This document shows positions 16,478 through 24,269 of a stretch of DNA of 42,610 nucleotides, in pieces; positions within the stretch are counted from its first letter, which is position 1, and each line of letters begins with the position of its first letter. The position numbers and the translations under genes are program-made. Where the stretch lies: positions 1-42,610 of the forward strand of contig JASEEZ010000017.1 in assembly GCA_030019215.1 (NCBI GenBank). The letters run 5' to 3'. The notes under the pieces are model-generated. The model made no database searches, was not told the origin of the DNA, and worked only from the letters and a program-made list of their open reading frames with translations. The stretch is from Actinomycetota bacterium (GTDB lineage Bacteria > Actinomycetota > Aquicultoria > Subteraquimicrobiales > UBA9087).

Positions 16478-17323
16478 ATGAGTGAGAGTAAAAAATCATG
16501 CAGCAGGCGGGCCTGCCCGCCATTGTCTGCGACTTCAGGCGCTGGCAGGCGGGGGGCCCGCGTTAAGATCGTCAAGTGCGATGGCCGGGCGGAAAAGGTG
16601 ATAATGTCCGTGCCCGAGGAAAGATCCTTGACCATTTTGCTCAATGGCGAGGAGCTGGCAACCCTTTTGGCGACGCCGATTTGTTTGAAGGAGCTGGCGG
16701 TCGGTCTTCTTTACGCTGAGGGTTTTGTGGACCGACCTGGGGATGTTGAGAGGCTCGTCGTCGACGAAGACGACTTCGTGATTCGAGTGAAAACAAAACG
16801 ACCCATACAAAGACCTCTTCGGAAGATTTATACCTCGGGTTTTGGCAAGGGTGTGACCTTCGGCTCTTCAAACCAAAAGGGGTTGGTTCCCCTCACATCC
16901 GACAAGACTTTTTCGGCACATAGAATAGTTAATTTGATGAGGAAGTTTTTGAGTTCAACCGAGATTCACCGCTCGTCGGGGGGGGTTCACTGTTCGGCCC
17001 TGTGCGACGAGGAGGGTATCCTCTCTTTGCAGGAGGATATCGGTCGGCACAACACGATCGATAAAGTTTTGGGAGACGCCCTCTTGAGGGCCATCCCCAC
17101 CAAGGATAAAGCGCTCTTCACCACCGGTCGGATATCTTCCGAGATGCTTGTCAAGGCGATCAGAGCTGAGATACCAGTGGCGGTTTCTCACTCCACTCCC
17201 ACCGACGTCGCTGTGAAATTGGGCGAGGATTATGGGGTGGCGGTCATCGGTTATGTCAGGATGGGCAAGATGTGCATTTTCAGCCACCCGGAGCGCGTAA
17301 AAGTGAAGAGTGAAAAAAGCTGA
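16478..17323 (+). CDS. fdhD: FdhD sulfurtransferase for formate dehydrogenase, with an N-terminal palindrome-derived insert
   Basis: A 281-aa protein. FdhD transfers sulfur from a cysteine desulfurase to the Mo/W cofactor of formate dehydrogenase. Conserved blocks: LTILLNGEELATL, TPICLKELAVGLLYAEGF, SGGVHCSALC, EDIGRHNTIDKVLG and GRISSEMLVKA. The loop that in relatives carries the catalytic Cys (CxxCG or SGCG) reads TSGFGKG, so the Cys appears replaced by Phe (TTT versus TGT). Residues ~9-28 (RRACPPLSATSGAGRRG) are encoded by a GC-rich palindromic stretch at 16506-16560 and do not look like native FdhD. The true start may instead lie downstream near VKIVKCDG. Confidence 0.88.
   Translation: MSESKKSCSRRACPPLSATSGAGRRGARVKIVKCDGRAEKVIMSVPEERSLTILLNGEELATLLATPICLKELAVGLLYAEGFVDRPGDVERLVVDEDDFVIRVKTKRPIQRPLRKIYTSGFGKGVTFGSSNQKGLVPLTSDKTFSAHRIVNLMRKFLSSTEIHRSSGGVHCSALCDEEGILSLQEDIGRHNTIDKVLGDALLRAIPTKDKALFTTGRISSEMLVKAIRAEIPVAVSHSTPTDVAVKLGEDYGVAVIGYVRMGKMCIFSHPERVKVKSEKS
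16506..16521. repeat. GC-rich palindrome inside the 5' end of fdhD
   Basis: GGCGGGC (16506-16512) and GCCCGCC (16515-16521) around CT; a GGCAGGC at 16544-16550 can also pair with GCCTGCC. Same GC-rich family as those at 5515, 17398, 17915, 22633, 27308 and 30938. Confidence 0.6.
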
Positions 17324-17518
17324 TGGCTGATGGCAGATGGTTAAGGCTATCAGCTATCGAGTGAACGTTAGTGAGCGGGCCATATGCTATCGAGTGACCC
17401 CGCCATCGGCGGGGGAACGAGCTATATGCTATCAAGGCCGTAAGGCCGGGCTATCGAGCGAATGATAATGAGCGAGCTATCAGCTATTGGCTAGAAGCTG
17501 GTGGCTGGGAGCTGAGAT
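17324..17518. repeat. Word-like intergenic repeats before mobB
   Basis: Repeated GCTATCAGCTATCGAG, GCTATATGCTATC and GATGGCTGATGGCAG words, interrupted by a perfect palindrome CCCCGCC-ATC-GGCGGGG at 17398-17414. No gene. The same palindrome occurs inside the riboswitch at 27308-27324. Confidence 0.65.
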
Positions 17519-18064
17519 GTGAACAGGATACCGATAGTTTGTATAGTGGGAAAATCGGATAGTGGAAAGACCACCTTCATCGAGAAGTTGGTCCCCGAGC
17601 TCAAAAGGCGGGGTTACAGGGTGGCCACCATCAAGCACGATGTTCACGGTTTCAATATCGACATCCCCGGCAAGGATTCTTGGAGACACAGCCGGGCTGG
17701 AGCCGATGTCACCGTCGTCTCCTCCTCAAAAAAGATAGCAGTCATCAAGAAGGTGGTCGGGGAGCTCACCTTGGACGAAATCGCAGAGCGCTATTTGAGT
17801 GATGTGGATATCATAATTGCGGAGGGTTTCAAGAGGCAGGATAAACCCAAGATAGAGGTCCATCGACCGGATGTTCACGTTAGTCCCCTTTGTTCCTCCA
17901 GGGAGCTGATTGCCCTGGTTGGCTTGCCCGTCCGGCAGGTAGGCAAGCCAACCAGCAGGCAGGGCGAGACTTCGATACTGGATGTCCCCCACTTTGACCG
18001 CGAGGATGCTGAGGGCGTTGCGGATATCATAGAGGAACGGTTTTTGGGAAAGAAGCGACGGTAA
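17519..18064 (+). CDS. mobB: Molybdopterin-guanine dinucleotide biosynthesis adaptor MobB
   Basis: A 181-aa GTP-binding protein that assists MobA. The Walker A motif VGKSDSGKTTFIEKL is at residues 8-22, followed by VATIKHDVHGF and DIIIAEGFKRQDKPKIEVHR. Between IALV and the conserved VPHFDREDAEGVADII end there is an extra ~15 residues (GLPVRQVGKPTSRQG) that correspond to a 14-bp perfect inverted repeat in the DNA. The GTG start is required because the ATG two bases earlier runs straight into TGA. Confidence 0.88.
   Translation: MNRIPIVCIVGKSDSGKTTFIEKLVPELKRRGYRVATIKHDVHGFNIDIPGKDSWRHSRAGADVTVVSSSKKIAVIKKVVGELTLDEIAERYLSDVDIIIAEGFKRQDKPKIEVHRPDVHVSPLCSSRELIALVGLPVRQVGKPTSRQGETSILDVPHFDREDAEGVADIIEERFLGKKRR
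17915..17955. repeat. In-frame palindrome inside mobB
   Basis: CTGGTTGGCTTGCC (17915-17928) and its exact reverse complement GGCAAGCCAACCAG (17942-17955). It is translated as part of MobB without breaking the frame. Confidence 0.75.
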
Positions 18065-18077
18065 CATCCGGGAAGAT

Positions 18078-18105
18078 TTGTTATTTCGCCAGTTTGTGGT
18101 AAACT
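18078..18105 (+). promoter_or_regulatory. Possible sigma-70 promoter of tatA
   Basis: TTGTTA (18078-18083), 16-nt spacer, TAAACT (18100-18105), just after the mobB stop and 106 bp before the tatA ATG. Match is moderate. Confidence 0.35.
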
Positions 18106-18109
18106 AATG

Positions 18110-18181
18110 CCGTTACAACTTTAAGATAGAACATTTTGTCAATTGAAAGAAGTGATATAGGAAATAGTTGTAACGGTACTA
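18110..18181. repeat. Inverted-repeat element, copy 1 (expanded)
   Basis: CCGTTACAACT (18110-18120) and AGTTGTAACGG (18166-18176) flank a 45-nt centre. The right half, GAAGTGATATAGGAAATAG followed by the repeat and TACTA, matches the reverse complement of the element at 34557-34612. Compared with that copy it carries about 20 extra bases in the middle and a decayed outer left end. It lies in the tatA leader. Confidence 0.65.
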
Positions 18182-18210
18182 AAGGAAATTTTGGAAGAAA
18201 GGTGGTTTGC

Positions 18211-18441
18211 ATGGTTCAAGCTGTGTGGTATCCGGCTTATGTCTTCGGCCTGGGTCCAACCGAGCTCATAATAATCTTGGCGATTGTGCTCATAATCTTT
18301 GGCCCGAGAAAGCTACCCGAGATTGGAAAGGCAATTGGCTCAGGCATCCGCGAGCTGAAGAAAGGTGTTGAGGGAAAGGGCGAAGAGGCCAAGGAAGAGA
18401 AAGCTGCGGCCAGCAAGAAAGAGGAAGAAAAGAAAGAATAA
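18211..18441 (+). CDS. tatA: Sec-independent translocase component TatA
   Basis: A 76-aa protein from the ATG preceded by GAAAGGTGG; a longer in-frame start at 18136 would run through the inverted-repeat element and is unlikely. The membrane helix [29 protein letters not shown] contains the FGP hinge typical of TatA/E, followed by an amphipathic helix and a Lys/Glu-rich tail (residues ~50-76). It would form the pore for the twin-arginine exported FdhA and hydrogenase small subunit encoded upstream. No tatC is in the window. Confidence 0.9.
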   Translation: MVQAVWYPAYVFGLGPTELIIILAIVLIIFGPRKLPEIGKAIGSGIRELKKGVEGKGEEAKEEKAAASKKEEEKKE

Positions 18442-18486
18442 TTCACATCTAGATTGAGCTTGCCACCCGTAGGTGTTTTAGGGCAG

Positions 18487-18517
18487 AGGAGGTCTTTGAG
18501 AGGACCTCCTATTTTTT
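18487..18517 (+). terminator. Rho-independent terminator after tatA
   Basis: AGGAGGTC (18487-18494) / GACCTCCT (18503-18510) with an 8-nt loop, followed by ATTTTTT. Confidence 0.9.
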
Positions 18518-18554
18518 GTGAACAAAATGGATTATTAGCAAGATGAGTTGACAT

Positions 18555-18815
18555 ATGGTTCGGACTCAAGTGCCTCGAAGACACCCCGAAGAACGCTGTC
18601 GCGTCTACGGGGCAGGCGCGGTTACGGCCGTTTACCCCGTTGGCGAGTGAAACGAGTCCTTCGGGGCCGCTCGGAACGTAGAACGTCGCTCGGGTCTCGC
18701 CCCGCGCTTAAGCTCTTTGGTAATTCAAGGGTTTCGTTGGCGGGGCTCCGACACGGTCTTCTCGACACATGGTCCTCACTCCGCCAACGGTGGGGTGTAA
18801 ACCAAACTTGTTAAT
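18555..18815. repeat. Dispersed ~250-bp repeat, copy at 18.6 kb
   Basis: Non-coding stretch sharing two blocks with 42130-42315: CGCTCGGGTCTCGCCCCGC (18687-18705; exact at 42186-42204) and GGCGGGGCTCCGACACGGTC (18739-18758; one mismatch at 42237). The 33-34 bp spacing between blocks is conserved, and both copies end near AACTTGYTAATAG. No ORF in it has a ribosome site or recognisable family. Confidence 0.65.
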
Positions 18816-18924
18816 AGCCCAAATAAAAGGTTGAGCTGAATATCAAGACAACTAAAGGAAATTTTGGAGGATGCCGATACTACAAGCAGGATACGACGGA
18901 CTTTTAGGCGAATAAAAATTAATT

Positions 18925-19413
18925 ATGGAGAAAAAACATCTTTTCGTGGGCATTCTTCTTTTGATTTTCTGGCTCGTTCTCACCGGCAATTTACATCCCT
19001 TCAATCTTCTGGAGGGTGTTTTTTTGGCCGCCCTCGTTACCTTCCTCTCTCATGTCTTACTCAGCGGTCTCTGGGAGGAATTGAGGCTTGGCATCAGGGG
19101 AATCTGGCGTTTCTGGGTTTGTCTTGCCAGGTTGACCGTGGATATCTTCAAGGCTAATACGGATGTGGGAGAGAGGGTGCTCGATCCCAAGCTCCCCATC
19201 AGTCCAGCGGTGGTTAAGTTCAAAACATCGCTAAAGGGGGTTTTGCCCAAGGTCATGCTGGCTGGTTTCATCACCCTAAGACCCGGCACTCTGGCCGTGG
19301 ATTTCGAGGGAGATATAATCCACGTCCATTGCCTAGCCGATTCTTTCGCCAAGGAGCTCATGGAGAGGGAGGCGGAGAAGGCTGTTCTCTGGATATTTGA
19401 GGAGGAGAGATGA
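18925..19413 (+). CDS. mnhE: Na+/H+ antiporter subunit E (MnhE/MrpE)
   Basis: A 162-aa protein with two to three N-terminal membrane helices and a soluble C-terminal part. The segment LPKVMLAGFITLRPGTLAVDFEGD followed by IHVHCL (residues ~107-138) is the MnhE hallmark. First gene of a nine-gene overlapping operon. It is an accessory subunit needed for assembly of the cation/proton antiporter. Next gene overlaps by four bases (ATGA). Confidence 0.9.
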   Translation: MEKKHLFVGILLLIFWLVLTGNLHPFNLLEGVFLAALVTFLSHVLLSGLWEELRLGIRGIWRFWVCLARLTVDIFKANTDVGERVLDPKLPISPAVVKFKTSLKGVLPKVMLAGFITLRPGTLAVDFEGDIIHVHCLADSFAKELMEREAEKAVLWIFEEER

Positions 19414-19676
19414 ACCCTTTCTTCGTGGGAGTTAGCTTGACTTTGCTCATCGGGGCCTTTATCTGTCTCTACAGGGCGATTTTGGGTCCGACACTTTTTG
19501 AGCGGATTATCGCCGTGAACCTTATCGGTACTAACGTTCTGGTTGTTTTGATTCTCATGGCTTATCTGTTCAAGCAGGCCGTCTATCTAGATGTGGCTTT
19601 TGCCTATGCCCTTTTGAACTTTGTCGCCATCATCGCTGTCACCAGGTGTGCGGAGACGGGGGGAGAGCCTAAATGA
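19410..19676 (+). CDS. mnhF: Antiporter subunit F (MnhF/MrpF)
   Basis: An 88-aa protein with three membrane helices. The pattern RAILGPTLFERIIAVNLIGTN near residue 23 and VAFAYALLNFVAIIAVTR near residue 62 fits MnhF/MrpF. Overlaps mnhE and mnhG by four bases each. Confidence 0.9.
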   Translation: MNPFFVGVSLTLLIGAFICLYRAILGPTLFERIIAVNLIGTNVLVVLILMAYLFKQAVYLDVAFAYALLNFVAIIAVTRCAETGGEPK

Positions 19677-20041
19677 TCGAGGTGGTTACCAACTCCATCA
19701 CGGTGGTCTTCTTGAGCTTGGGGGTCTTTTTCCTATCCATTGGGGTGATAGGTATCATTCGCCTTCCCGATATTTATTCCCGGCTGCATGCTTCGACTAA
19801 GTGCGATATCTTTGGAGCCGGTTTGGCGCTTTTGGGACTCGTCGTCTACGAGGGAGTTTCCTTCAATGCTCTGAAGTTGCTGGTCATTACCGGACTTATG
19901 CTCACATCGGGCTTGGTGATAGGTCACGCTGTGGCCAGAGCGGCGCGCAGGGGTGGGCTTACTCCCTGGCAGGAGGATAGGGAGGAGCTCATCCGACTCG
20001 AGAAGGAGAAATTGCTGGAGAAGTTCATGGAGGAGAAATGA
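19673..20041 (+). CDS. mnhG: Antiporter subunit G (MnhG/MrpG)
   Basis: A 122-aa protein with three helices and a charged C-terminal tail. The segment IGIIRLPDIYSRLHASTKCD (residues ~26-45) is the MnhG signature. Overlaps both neighbours by four bases. Confidence 0.9.
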   Translation: MIEVVTNSITVVFLSLGVFFLSIGVIGIIRLPDIYSRLHASTKCDIFGAGLALLGLVVYEGVSFNALKLLVITGLMLTSGLVIGHAVARAARRGGLTPWQEDREELIRLEKEKLLEKFMEEK

Positions 20042-20277
20042 GCCTGATCTATTTCCTCGTTCCATTTCTATTGGTCATCGCCGTTGCGACCGTTTTCACC
20101 AGGGACCTCCTGGCTGCCGTGATCATTTTCTCGGCTTACAGCCTGATAATGGCCGTGGTCTGGCAGCAGTTGGGGGCACCGGTTCTTGCCCTGGCGGAGG
20201 TAGCCATCGGAGCGGGGGTAACCGTTGTACTCTTCGTCGTAGCCGTTTGCAGAACGACCAGGGAGGAGAAGGTGTGA
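20038..20277 (+). CDS. DUF4040/MbhD-like antiporter subunit
   Basis: A 79-aa three-helix protein, with FTRDLLAAVIIFSAYSLIMA then LAEVAIGAGVTVVLFVVAV. This is the DUF4040 domain, which forms the C-terminal part of MrpA in Bacillus but is a separate subunit (MbhD) in Mbh-type complexes. Its occurrence as a free gene shows that MrpA is split here. Overlaps both neighbours. Confidence 0.82.
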   Translation: MSLIYFLVPFLLVIAVATVFTRDLLAAVIIFSAYSLIMAVVWQQLGAPVLALAEVAIGAGVTVVLFVVAVCRTTREEKV

Positions 20278-20990
20278 AAAAGCTGGGAGCCATATTTCTC
20301 CTTTCTCTTTGTGGTCTTTTTTTGCTTGCAGCGGTGACCAGTTTGCCTAGAATGGGAGACCCCGAAAATCCCACCAATAGCCTGGTTGTCCCGCGCTACC
20401 TTGAAAAGGGTCTCCGCGAGACCGGTTGCCGCAACACCGTCACCGCCATCCTCCTTTCCTATCGGGGGTACGATACGATGATGGAGATGGTCGTTTTATT
20501 CACGGCTCTCGCCGCTGCTTTGGCCATTCTCGGAAGGGAATCCCTCGAAACCTGTTGTGAGACCTTTGTCTTGCCCAGTCTTCTGGTGAGGATGGTTGTG
20601 GTCATCTTCGTGCCCCTCTTTTTAGCCTTTGCTCTTTATGTGATTACTCATGGTTTTACCACCTCTGGGGGTGGTTTCCAGGGTGGGGTTATAGTGGCCA
20701 CCACGGTAATTATCTATACCTTGGTTTTTGGCCTGGACGAGATGGTAAAAAGAATTTCTCCAGGGGTCAGAATGGTTTTGGAGAGCTCAGCGATTTTATC
20801 CTTCATGCTTGTGGGTCTTTTAGGAATAGCCTTGGGCGGAAACTTTTTAATTACAACTACCCCAACTCTCGGTTTGAGTGATTTTCTTCGGAGGGCGATC
20901 CTTCTTCTTCTGGAGGTGAGCATCGGATTGGCCAGTGGGGCGGTCATTATCTCCCTCTTTTGCTTATTAAAGAAGGTAGAGCGAGGATGA
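20274..20990 (+). CDS. mnhB: Fused MbhE-like / MnhB subunit
   Basis: A 238-aa protein starting at GTG 20274 (GTGA overlap with the previous stop). Residues ~1-95 resemble MbhE: one helix, then NTVTAILLSYRGYDTMMEM and a second helix. Residues ~105-235 are a MnhB domain: VRMVVVIFVPLFLAFALYV, then HGFTTSGGGFQGGVI, then more helices. In Bacillus Mrp the first part lies at the end of MrpA; in Pyrococcus Mbh these are separate genes. Here they are one polypeptide. Part of the antiporter membrane arm. Confidence 0.82.
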   Translation: MKKLGAIFLLSLCGLFLLAAVTSLPRMGDPENPTNSLVVPRYLEKGLRETGCRNTVTAILLSYRGYDTMMEMVVLFTALAAALAILGRESLETCCETFVLPSLLVRMVVVIFVPLFLAFALYVITHGFTTSGGGFQGGVIVATTVIIYTLVFGLDEMVKRISPGVRMVLESSAILSFMLVGLLGIALGGNFLITTTPTLGLSDFLRRAILLLLEVSIGLASGAVIISLFCLLKKVERG

Positions 20991-21313
20991 GTACGGGGAA
21001 TTTTCTATATGGAGTGGCTATGCTTCTTTTCTTGATCGGCTTTTACACCGTTCTCGCCAGGCCCAGCCTGATCAAGAAGATCATTGGGATAAACATAATG
21101 GAGACCTCCGTCTTTCTTTTTCTAATCTCCGTCGGTAGCAGAAGGGGAGGTAGTGCTCCGATTATTTTATCTGGGGTTAAGGACTACGTTAATCCTCTTC
21201 CCCAGGTAGTGGTTCTGATGGCCATGGTGATTGCGGTGGGCACAACGGCTTTGGCCTTGAGCATGGCGGTAAAGATATTCGAAAGTAGCGGCGCTGGTGA
21301 GAGGCGGGGGTGA
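20987..21313 (+). CDS. mnhC: Antiporter subunit C (MnhC, NuoK-like)
   Basis: A 108-aa protein from ATG 20987 (ATGA overlap with mnhB). Three helices; PSLIKKIIGINIMETSVFLFLI carries the conserved Glu of NuoK/MnhC in helix 2, and NPLPQVVVLMAMVIAVGTTALALS is the family signature in helix 3. A longer in-frame start at 20960 lies inside mnhB and is less likely. Confidence 0.9.
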   Translation: MSTGNFLYGVAMLLFLIGFYTVLARPSLIKKIIGINIMETSVFLFLISVGSRRGGSAPIILSGVKDYVNPLPQVVVLMAMVIAVGTTALALSMAVKIFESSGAGERRG

Positions 21314-21321
21314 GCTAGGAG

Positions 21322-22809
21322 GTGGAGAAACACTTTCTCATTTTAACGGTCACGGTTCCACTGGCGACTGCCACACTTATTCCTCTCCTTTCGATTCGCT
21401 GGGAAAGGGCCGGTTTCTGGTTAGCCTCCCTGGCCTTGCTTTTCTCCTTTGGTTCCGCTCTTATTTTGGTTGGGGGAGTGCTTGTGGATGGTCGCATCGC
21501 TTACCATGTTGGTGGTTGGGCTCCTCCTTGGGGAATCGAGATTTTCCTGGACTGGGTCGGTGCCTTTTTTCTCCTTCTTGCCTCATCTCTTTCTTTGGCG
21601 GTGGCCATATTTTCCCGAATTTATGTAGAGCAGAATCTAGAGGCTTCAAAAATCCCCCTTTTCTATGTTTTACTTCTTCTTTTGGCCGGGGGCATGATCG
21701 GCTTCATATTGGCCGGCGACATCTTCAATATGTTCATTTTCTTCGAAATCTTTTCGTTGAGCAGTTATGCGTTGGTGGCCATATCGGGCGGGTTAGAATC
21801 ACTGAAGGCGAGCTTCAGGTATTTGCTGATGGGGACGATCTCCTCTCTGTTTGTGCTTTTGGGGATAGGGTTGCTTTATTCCCTTACGGGAACCCTATAC
21901 ATGCCTCTTCTTGCCCAGGAGCTGGGCGTCTTGCCTTACTCTGGAGCGATTCGTGCTGCCACGGCTCTGATCTTGGTTGCCTTCGGAATCGAGGCAGCCC
22001 TTTTCCCTTTGCACGTTTGGCTCCCCGGGGCCCATTCGTTAGCTCCCTCTCCTGTCAGCGCTCTGCTTTCCGGGCTGGTCATCAAGATGGGTGTCTATGG
22101 GATGATCAAAGTCCTCTTTTATATCCTCGGAGGGCGAGGTTCGAGTGAGATCGGGGCACTTTTCAGTCTCATGGCCGCCACGGCCATCATCGTTGGGGCC
22201 CTTTTTGCTCTGCGAGAGAACGATATAAAGTTGATTTTCGCTCATTCTAGTGTCAGTCAGATCGGATATGTGATCCTGGGCATCTATCTCTTTTCCTACT
22301 TTGGTCTAGCTGGAGGTCTGTTGCAAGTGTTGAACCACGCTCTGGCCAAGTCGGCCTTGTTCTTATGTGCGGGGGTGGTAATCTCGCAGGCGGGTTTTAG
22401 GAGATTGGAAGATTTGAGGGGCATTGGCAGGCGAATGCCCTTTTTGATGGTTTTCTTTACCATCGCCCTGGCTTCTCTGGCGAGTCTCCCCTTCACCTGC
22501 GGCTTTGCCAGCAAATACTATCTTTGCAAGGGGGCGATCGAACGCGGCGAGTTCTGGCTCGCGGGGATCGTTCTTCTGGGCAGTTTTTTAACCCTCCTTT
22601 ACTGTGTCAAGATCGTCAATTACATCTTCTTTGCCACCCCCGCCGTCGGCAGGGGTGGCGGGGAAAGAAGTTACCCCGAAGTGTCACCATGGATGATGGT
22701 TCCAATTGGAGTTTTGGGATTTGGTTCCCTTCTCGTCGGTATCTTTCCGGGACTGTCCTTCATTCTGATTAAACCAGCCGTTTTGGGATTGTTGGGGATG
22801 GTGAGATGA
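21322..22809 (+). CDS. mnhD: Antiporter subunit D-1 (MnhD/NuoM-N-like), with an in-frame palindrome
   Basis: A 495-aa protein with about 14 helices. Key proton-pathway residues: Glu in FIFFEIFSLSSYALVA (about residue 139), Lys in the ALFPLHVWLPGAHSLAPSPV region with HSLAPSPVSALLSGLVIK, and Lys in NHALAKSALF. Residues ~438-446 (TPAVGRGGG) are encoded by a near-perfect palindrome at 22633-22659 in the loop after helix 13. GTG start after AGGAGG. First of three tandem Mrp/Nuo-type large subunits. Confidence 0.88.
   Translation: MEKHFLILTVTVPLATATLIPLLSIRWERAGFWLASLALLFSFGSALILVGGVLVDGRIAYHVGGWAPPWGIEIFLDWVGAFFLLLASSLSLAVAIFSRIYVEQNLEASKIPLFYVLLLLLAGGMIGFILAGDIFNMFIFFEIFSLSSYALVAISGGLESLKASFRYLLMGTISSLFVLLGIGLLYSLTGTLYMPLLAQELGVLPYSGAIRAATALILVAFGIEAALFPLHVWLPGAHSLAPSPVSALLSGLVIKMGVYGMIKVLFYILGGRGSSEIGALFSLMAATAIIVGALFALRENDIKLIFAHSSVSQIGYVILGIYLFSYFGLAGGLLQVLNHALAKSALFLCAGVVISQAGFRRLEDLRGIGRRMPFLMVFFTIALASLASLPFTCGFASKYYLCKGAIERGEFWLAGIVLLGSFLTLLYCVKIVNYIFFATPAVGRGGGERSYPEVSPWMMVPIGVLGFGSLLVGIFPGLSFILIKPAVLGLLGMVR
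22633..22659. repeat. In-frame palindrome inside mnhD-1
   Basis: GCCACCCCCGCC and GGCAGGGGTGGC flank GTC, pairing with one mismatch over 12 bp. It encodes a Gly-rich loop after a conserved helix. Confidence 0.65.
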
Positions 22810-24269
22810 GCGCGCCCATTTTCACCTACTTGCCAGTTTTATTGGTTTTCATCCCCATCATCCTGGGGATGTTGATATTCCTCGTCCAGAAGGAGGGTGT
22901 GAGGATATTTTTGGCCCTTTTGGCCAGCCTCATTGGCTTTGGCGGTCTTTCCTGGATGTGGCCGACGATTTCAAAAGGTTTGGTTCTGGCAACTCGCCCA
23001 ATCTTCCTCGCCCCCGAGATATTCCTTTACTTCAGGGTCGATGCTCTGGGTCTATTATTCGCTCTCGTCTCGGCCCTTCTTTGGATATTTACGGTCATTT
23101 TCACCGTTAAGTATATGGAGAAAGAGTCATTCAAAGGGCGCTTCTGGGGTTTTCTGACTTTGGCCGTCGCCTCTGGCATTGGTGTTACTCTAGCTGGGAA
23201 CCTAATTACGCTATTTTTCTTCTTCGAGATGCTCACGGTTTTCACCTACCCTTTGGTGATTCACGGGGAAACGGGGGCGGCGATGGCGGCGGGGAGGAAA
23301 TACTTCCTCTACCTCTTCGTCGGGGAGGCCCTTTTGCTATTTTCCGTCGTCTTTACCATTTTTCTCGGCGGGACAGTCTTTGATAAAGTCGGAATGCTCC
23401 CGACCACTCAGAGCCCTAATCTTCTTCGTTTTCTTCTCTTTACTTTTGTGCTTGGTTTTGGCGTAAAAGCCGCCATTTTCCCCCTTCACCGGTGGTTGCC
23501 GGAGGCGGCGATCGCCCCTACCCCGGTGACGGCGCTCTTGCACGCGGATGCAGTGGTCAATGTCGGAATTTTCGGTCTTATTAGGGTAATTTATAATGTT
23601 TTTGGACCGGAACTCATTCAATCGCTCGGGATGGATGGCCTGTTAATCTGGGTTGCCACCGTGACCATGATTTTTGGTTCTGTGATTGCCCTGCGTCAGG
23701 ATGATCTCAAGAGGAGGTTGGCTTATTCGACTGTCGCCCACATCTCCTACACCCTCCTGGGAGCGGCGGTCCTGAGTGCCAGTGGACTGGTAGGAGCTCT
23801 CATACATCTTGTGAGTCATGCTTTCATGAAGGTTTCTCTCTTCTTCTGCGCTGGGGCGATCGATCGGGGGACAGGGAAAAAGAGAGTGAGCGAGCTTGGT
23901 GGCATGGGCTACCGCCAGCCTCTGGTCATGGTGGCCTTCACGGTTGCTTCCCTGGGGTTGATCGGGGTGCCGCCGACCCTCGGTTTTTTGAGTAAGTGGT
24001 ATTTATGGATGGGCCCTCTCGAAGCCCAACAATCGATCTTTCTGGGAGCTCTAATTTTGAGCACCCTTCTGTGTGCTTTTTATCTCTTGCCCATCACCTA
24101 TCGAGCCTTCTTCAAGCATGCGGAGGGGCCAGTTGAAAGGCAGAGGACTAGCTGGTTTTACCTCCTGCCGATCTTTGTGGGGGCGGTGGGTGGACTTCTA
24201 TTGGGAGTCTTCCCAAAGCCGTTTTTGATCCTGGCGAGGGTAGTTTCCGAATCTTTCCTGGGGGGTTGA
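22806..24269 (+). CDS. mnhD: Antiporter subunit D-2 (MnhD/NuoM-like)
   Basis: A 487-aa polytopic protein of the Nuo/Mrp antiporter family. FFFFEMLTVFTYPLVIH (about residue 140) carries the conserved Glu, AAIFPLHRWLPEAAIAPTPV and LLHADAVVNVG form the central motif, and VSHAFMKVSLFFCAGAI carries the conserved Lys. Start overlaps mnhD-1 by four bases. Confidence 0.88.
   Translation: MSAPIFTYLPVLLVFIPIILGMLIFLVQKEGVRIFLALLASLIGFGGLSWMWPTISKGLVLATRPIFLAPEIFLYFRVDALGLLFALVSALLWIFTVIFTVKYMEKESFKGRFWGFLTLAVASGIGVTLAGNLITLFFFFEMLTVFTYPLVIHGETGAAMAAGRKYFLYLFVGEALLLFSVVFTIFLGGTVFDKVGMLPTTQSPNLLRFLLFTFVLGFGVKAAIFPLHRWLPEAAIAPTPVTALLHADAVVNVGIFGLIRVIYNVFGPELIQSLGMDGLLIWVATVTMIFGSVIALRQDDLKRRLAYSTVAHISYTLLGAAVLSASGLVGALIHLVSHAFMKVSLFFCAGAIDRGTGKKRVSELGGMGYRQPLVMVAFTVASLGLIGVPPTLGFLSKWYLWMGPLEAQQSIFLGALILSTLLCAFYLLPITYRAFFKHAEGPVERQRTSWFYLLPIFVGAVGGLLLGVFPKPFLILARVVSESFLGG

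Noticed and set aside
18555-18815. Small ORFs inside the 18.6-kb repeat
   Set aside because: Low-complexity Arg/Ser/Leu-rich translations of a GC-rich repeat with no ribosome site.
19953-20273. Long upstream extension of the MnhB frame across mnhG and the DUF4040 gene
   Set aside because: It is the out-of-frame shadow of two well-supported genes; the real start is GTG 20274 in a GTGA overlap.
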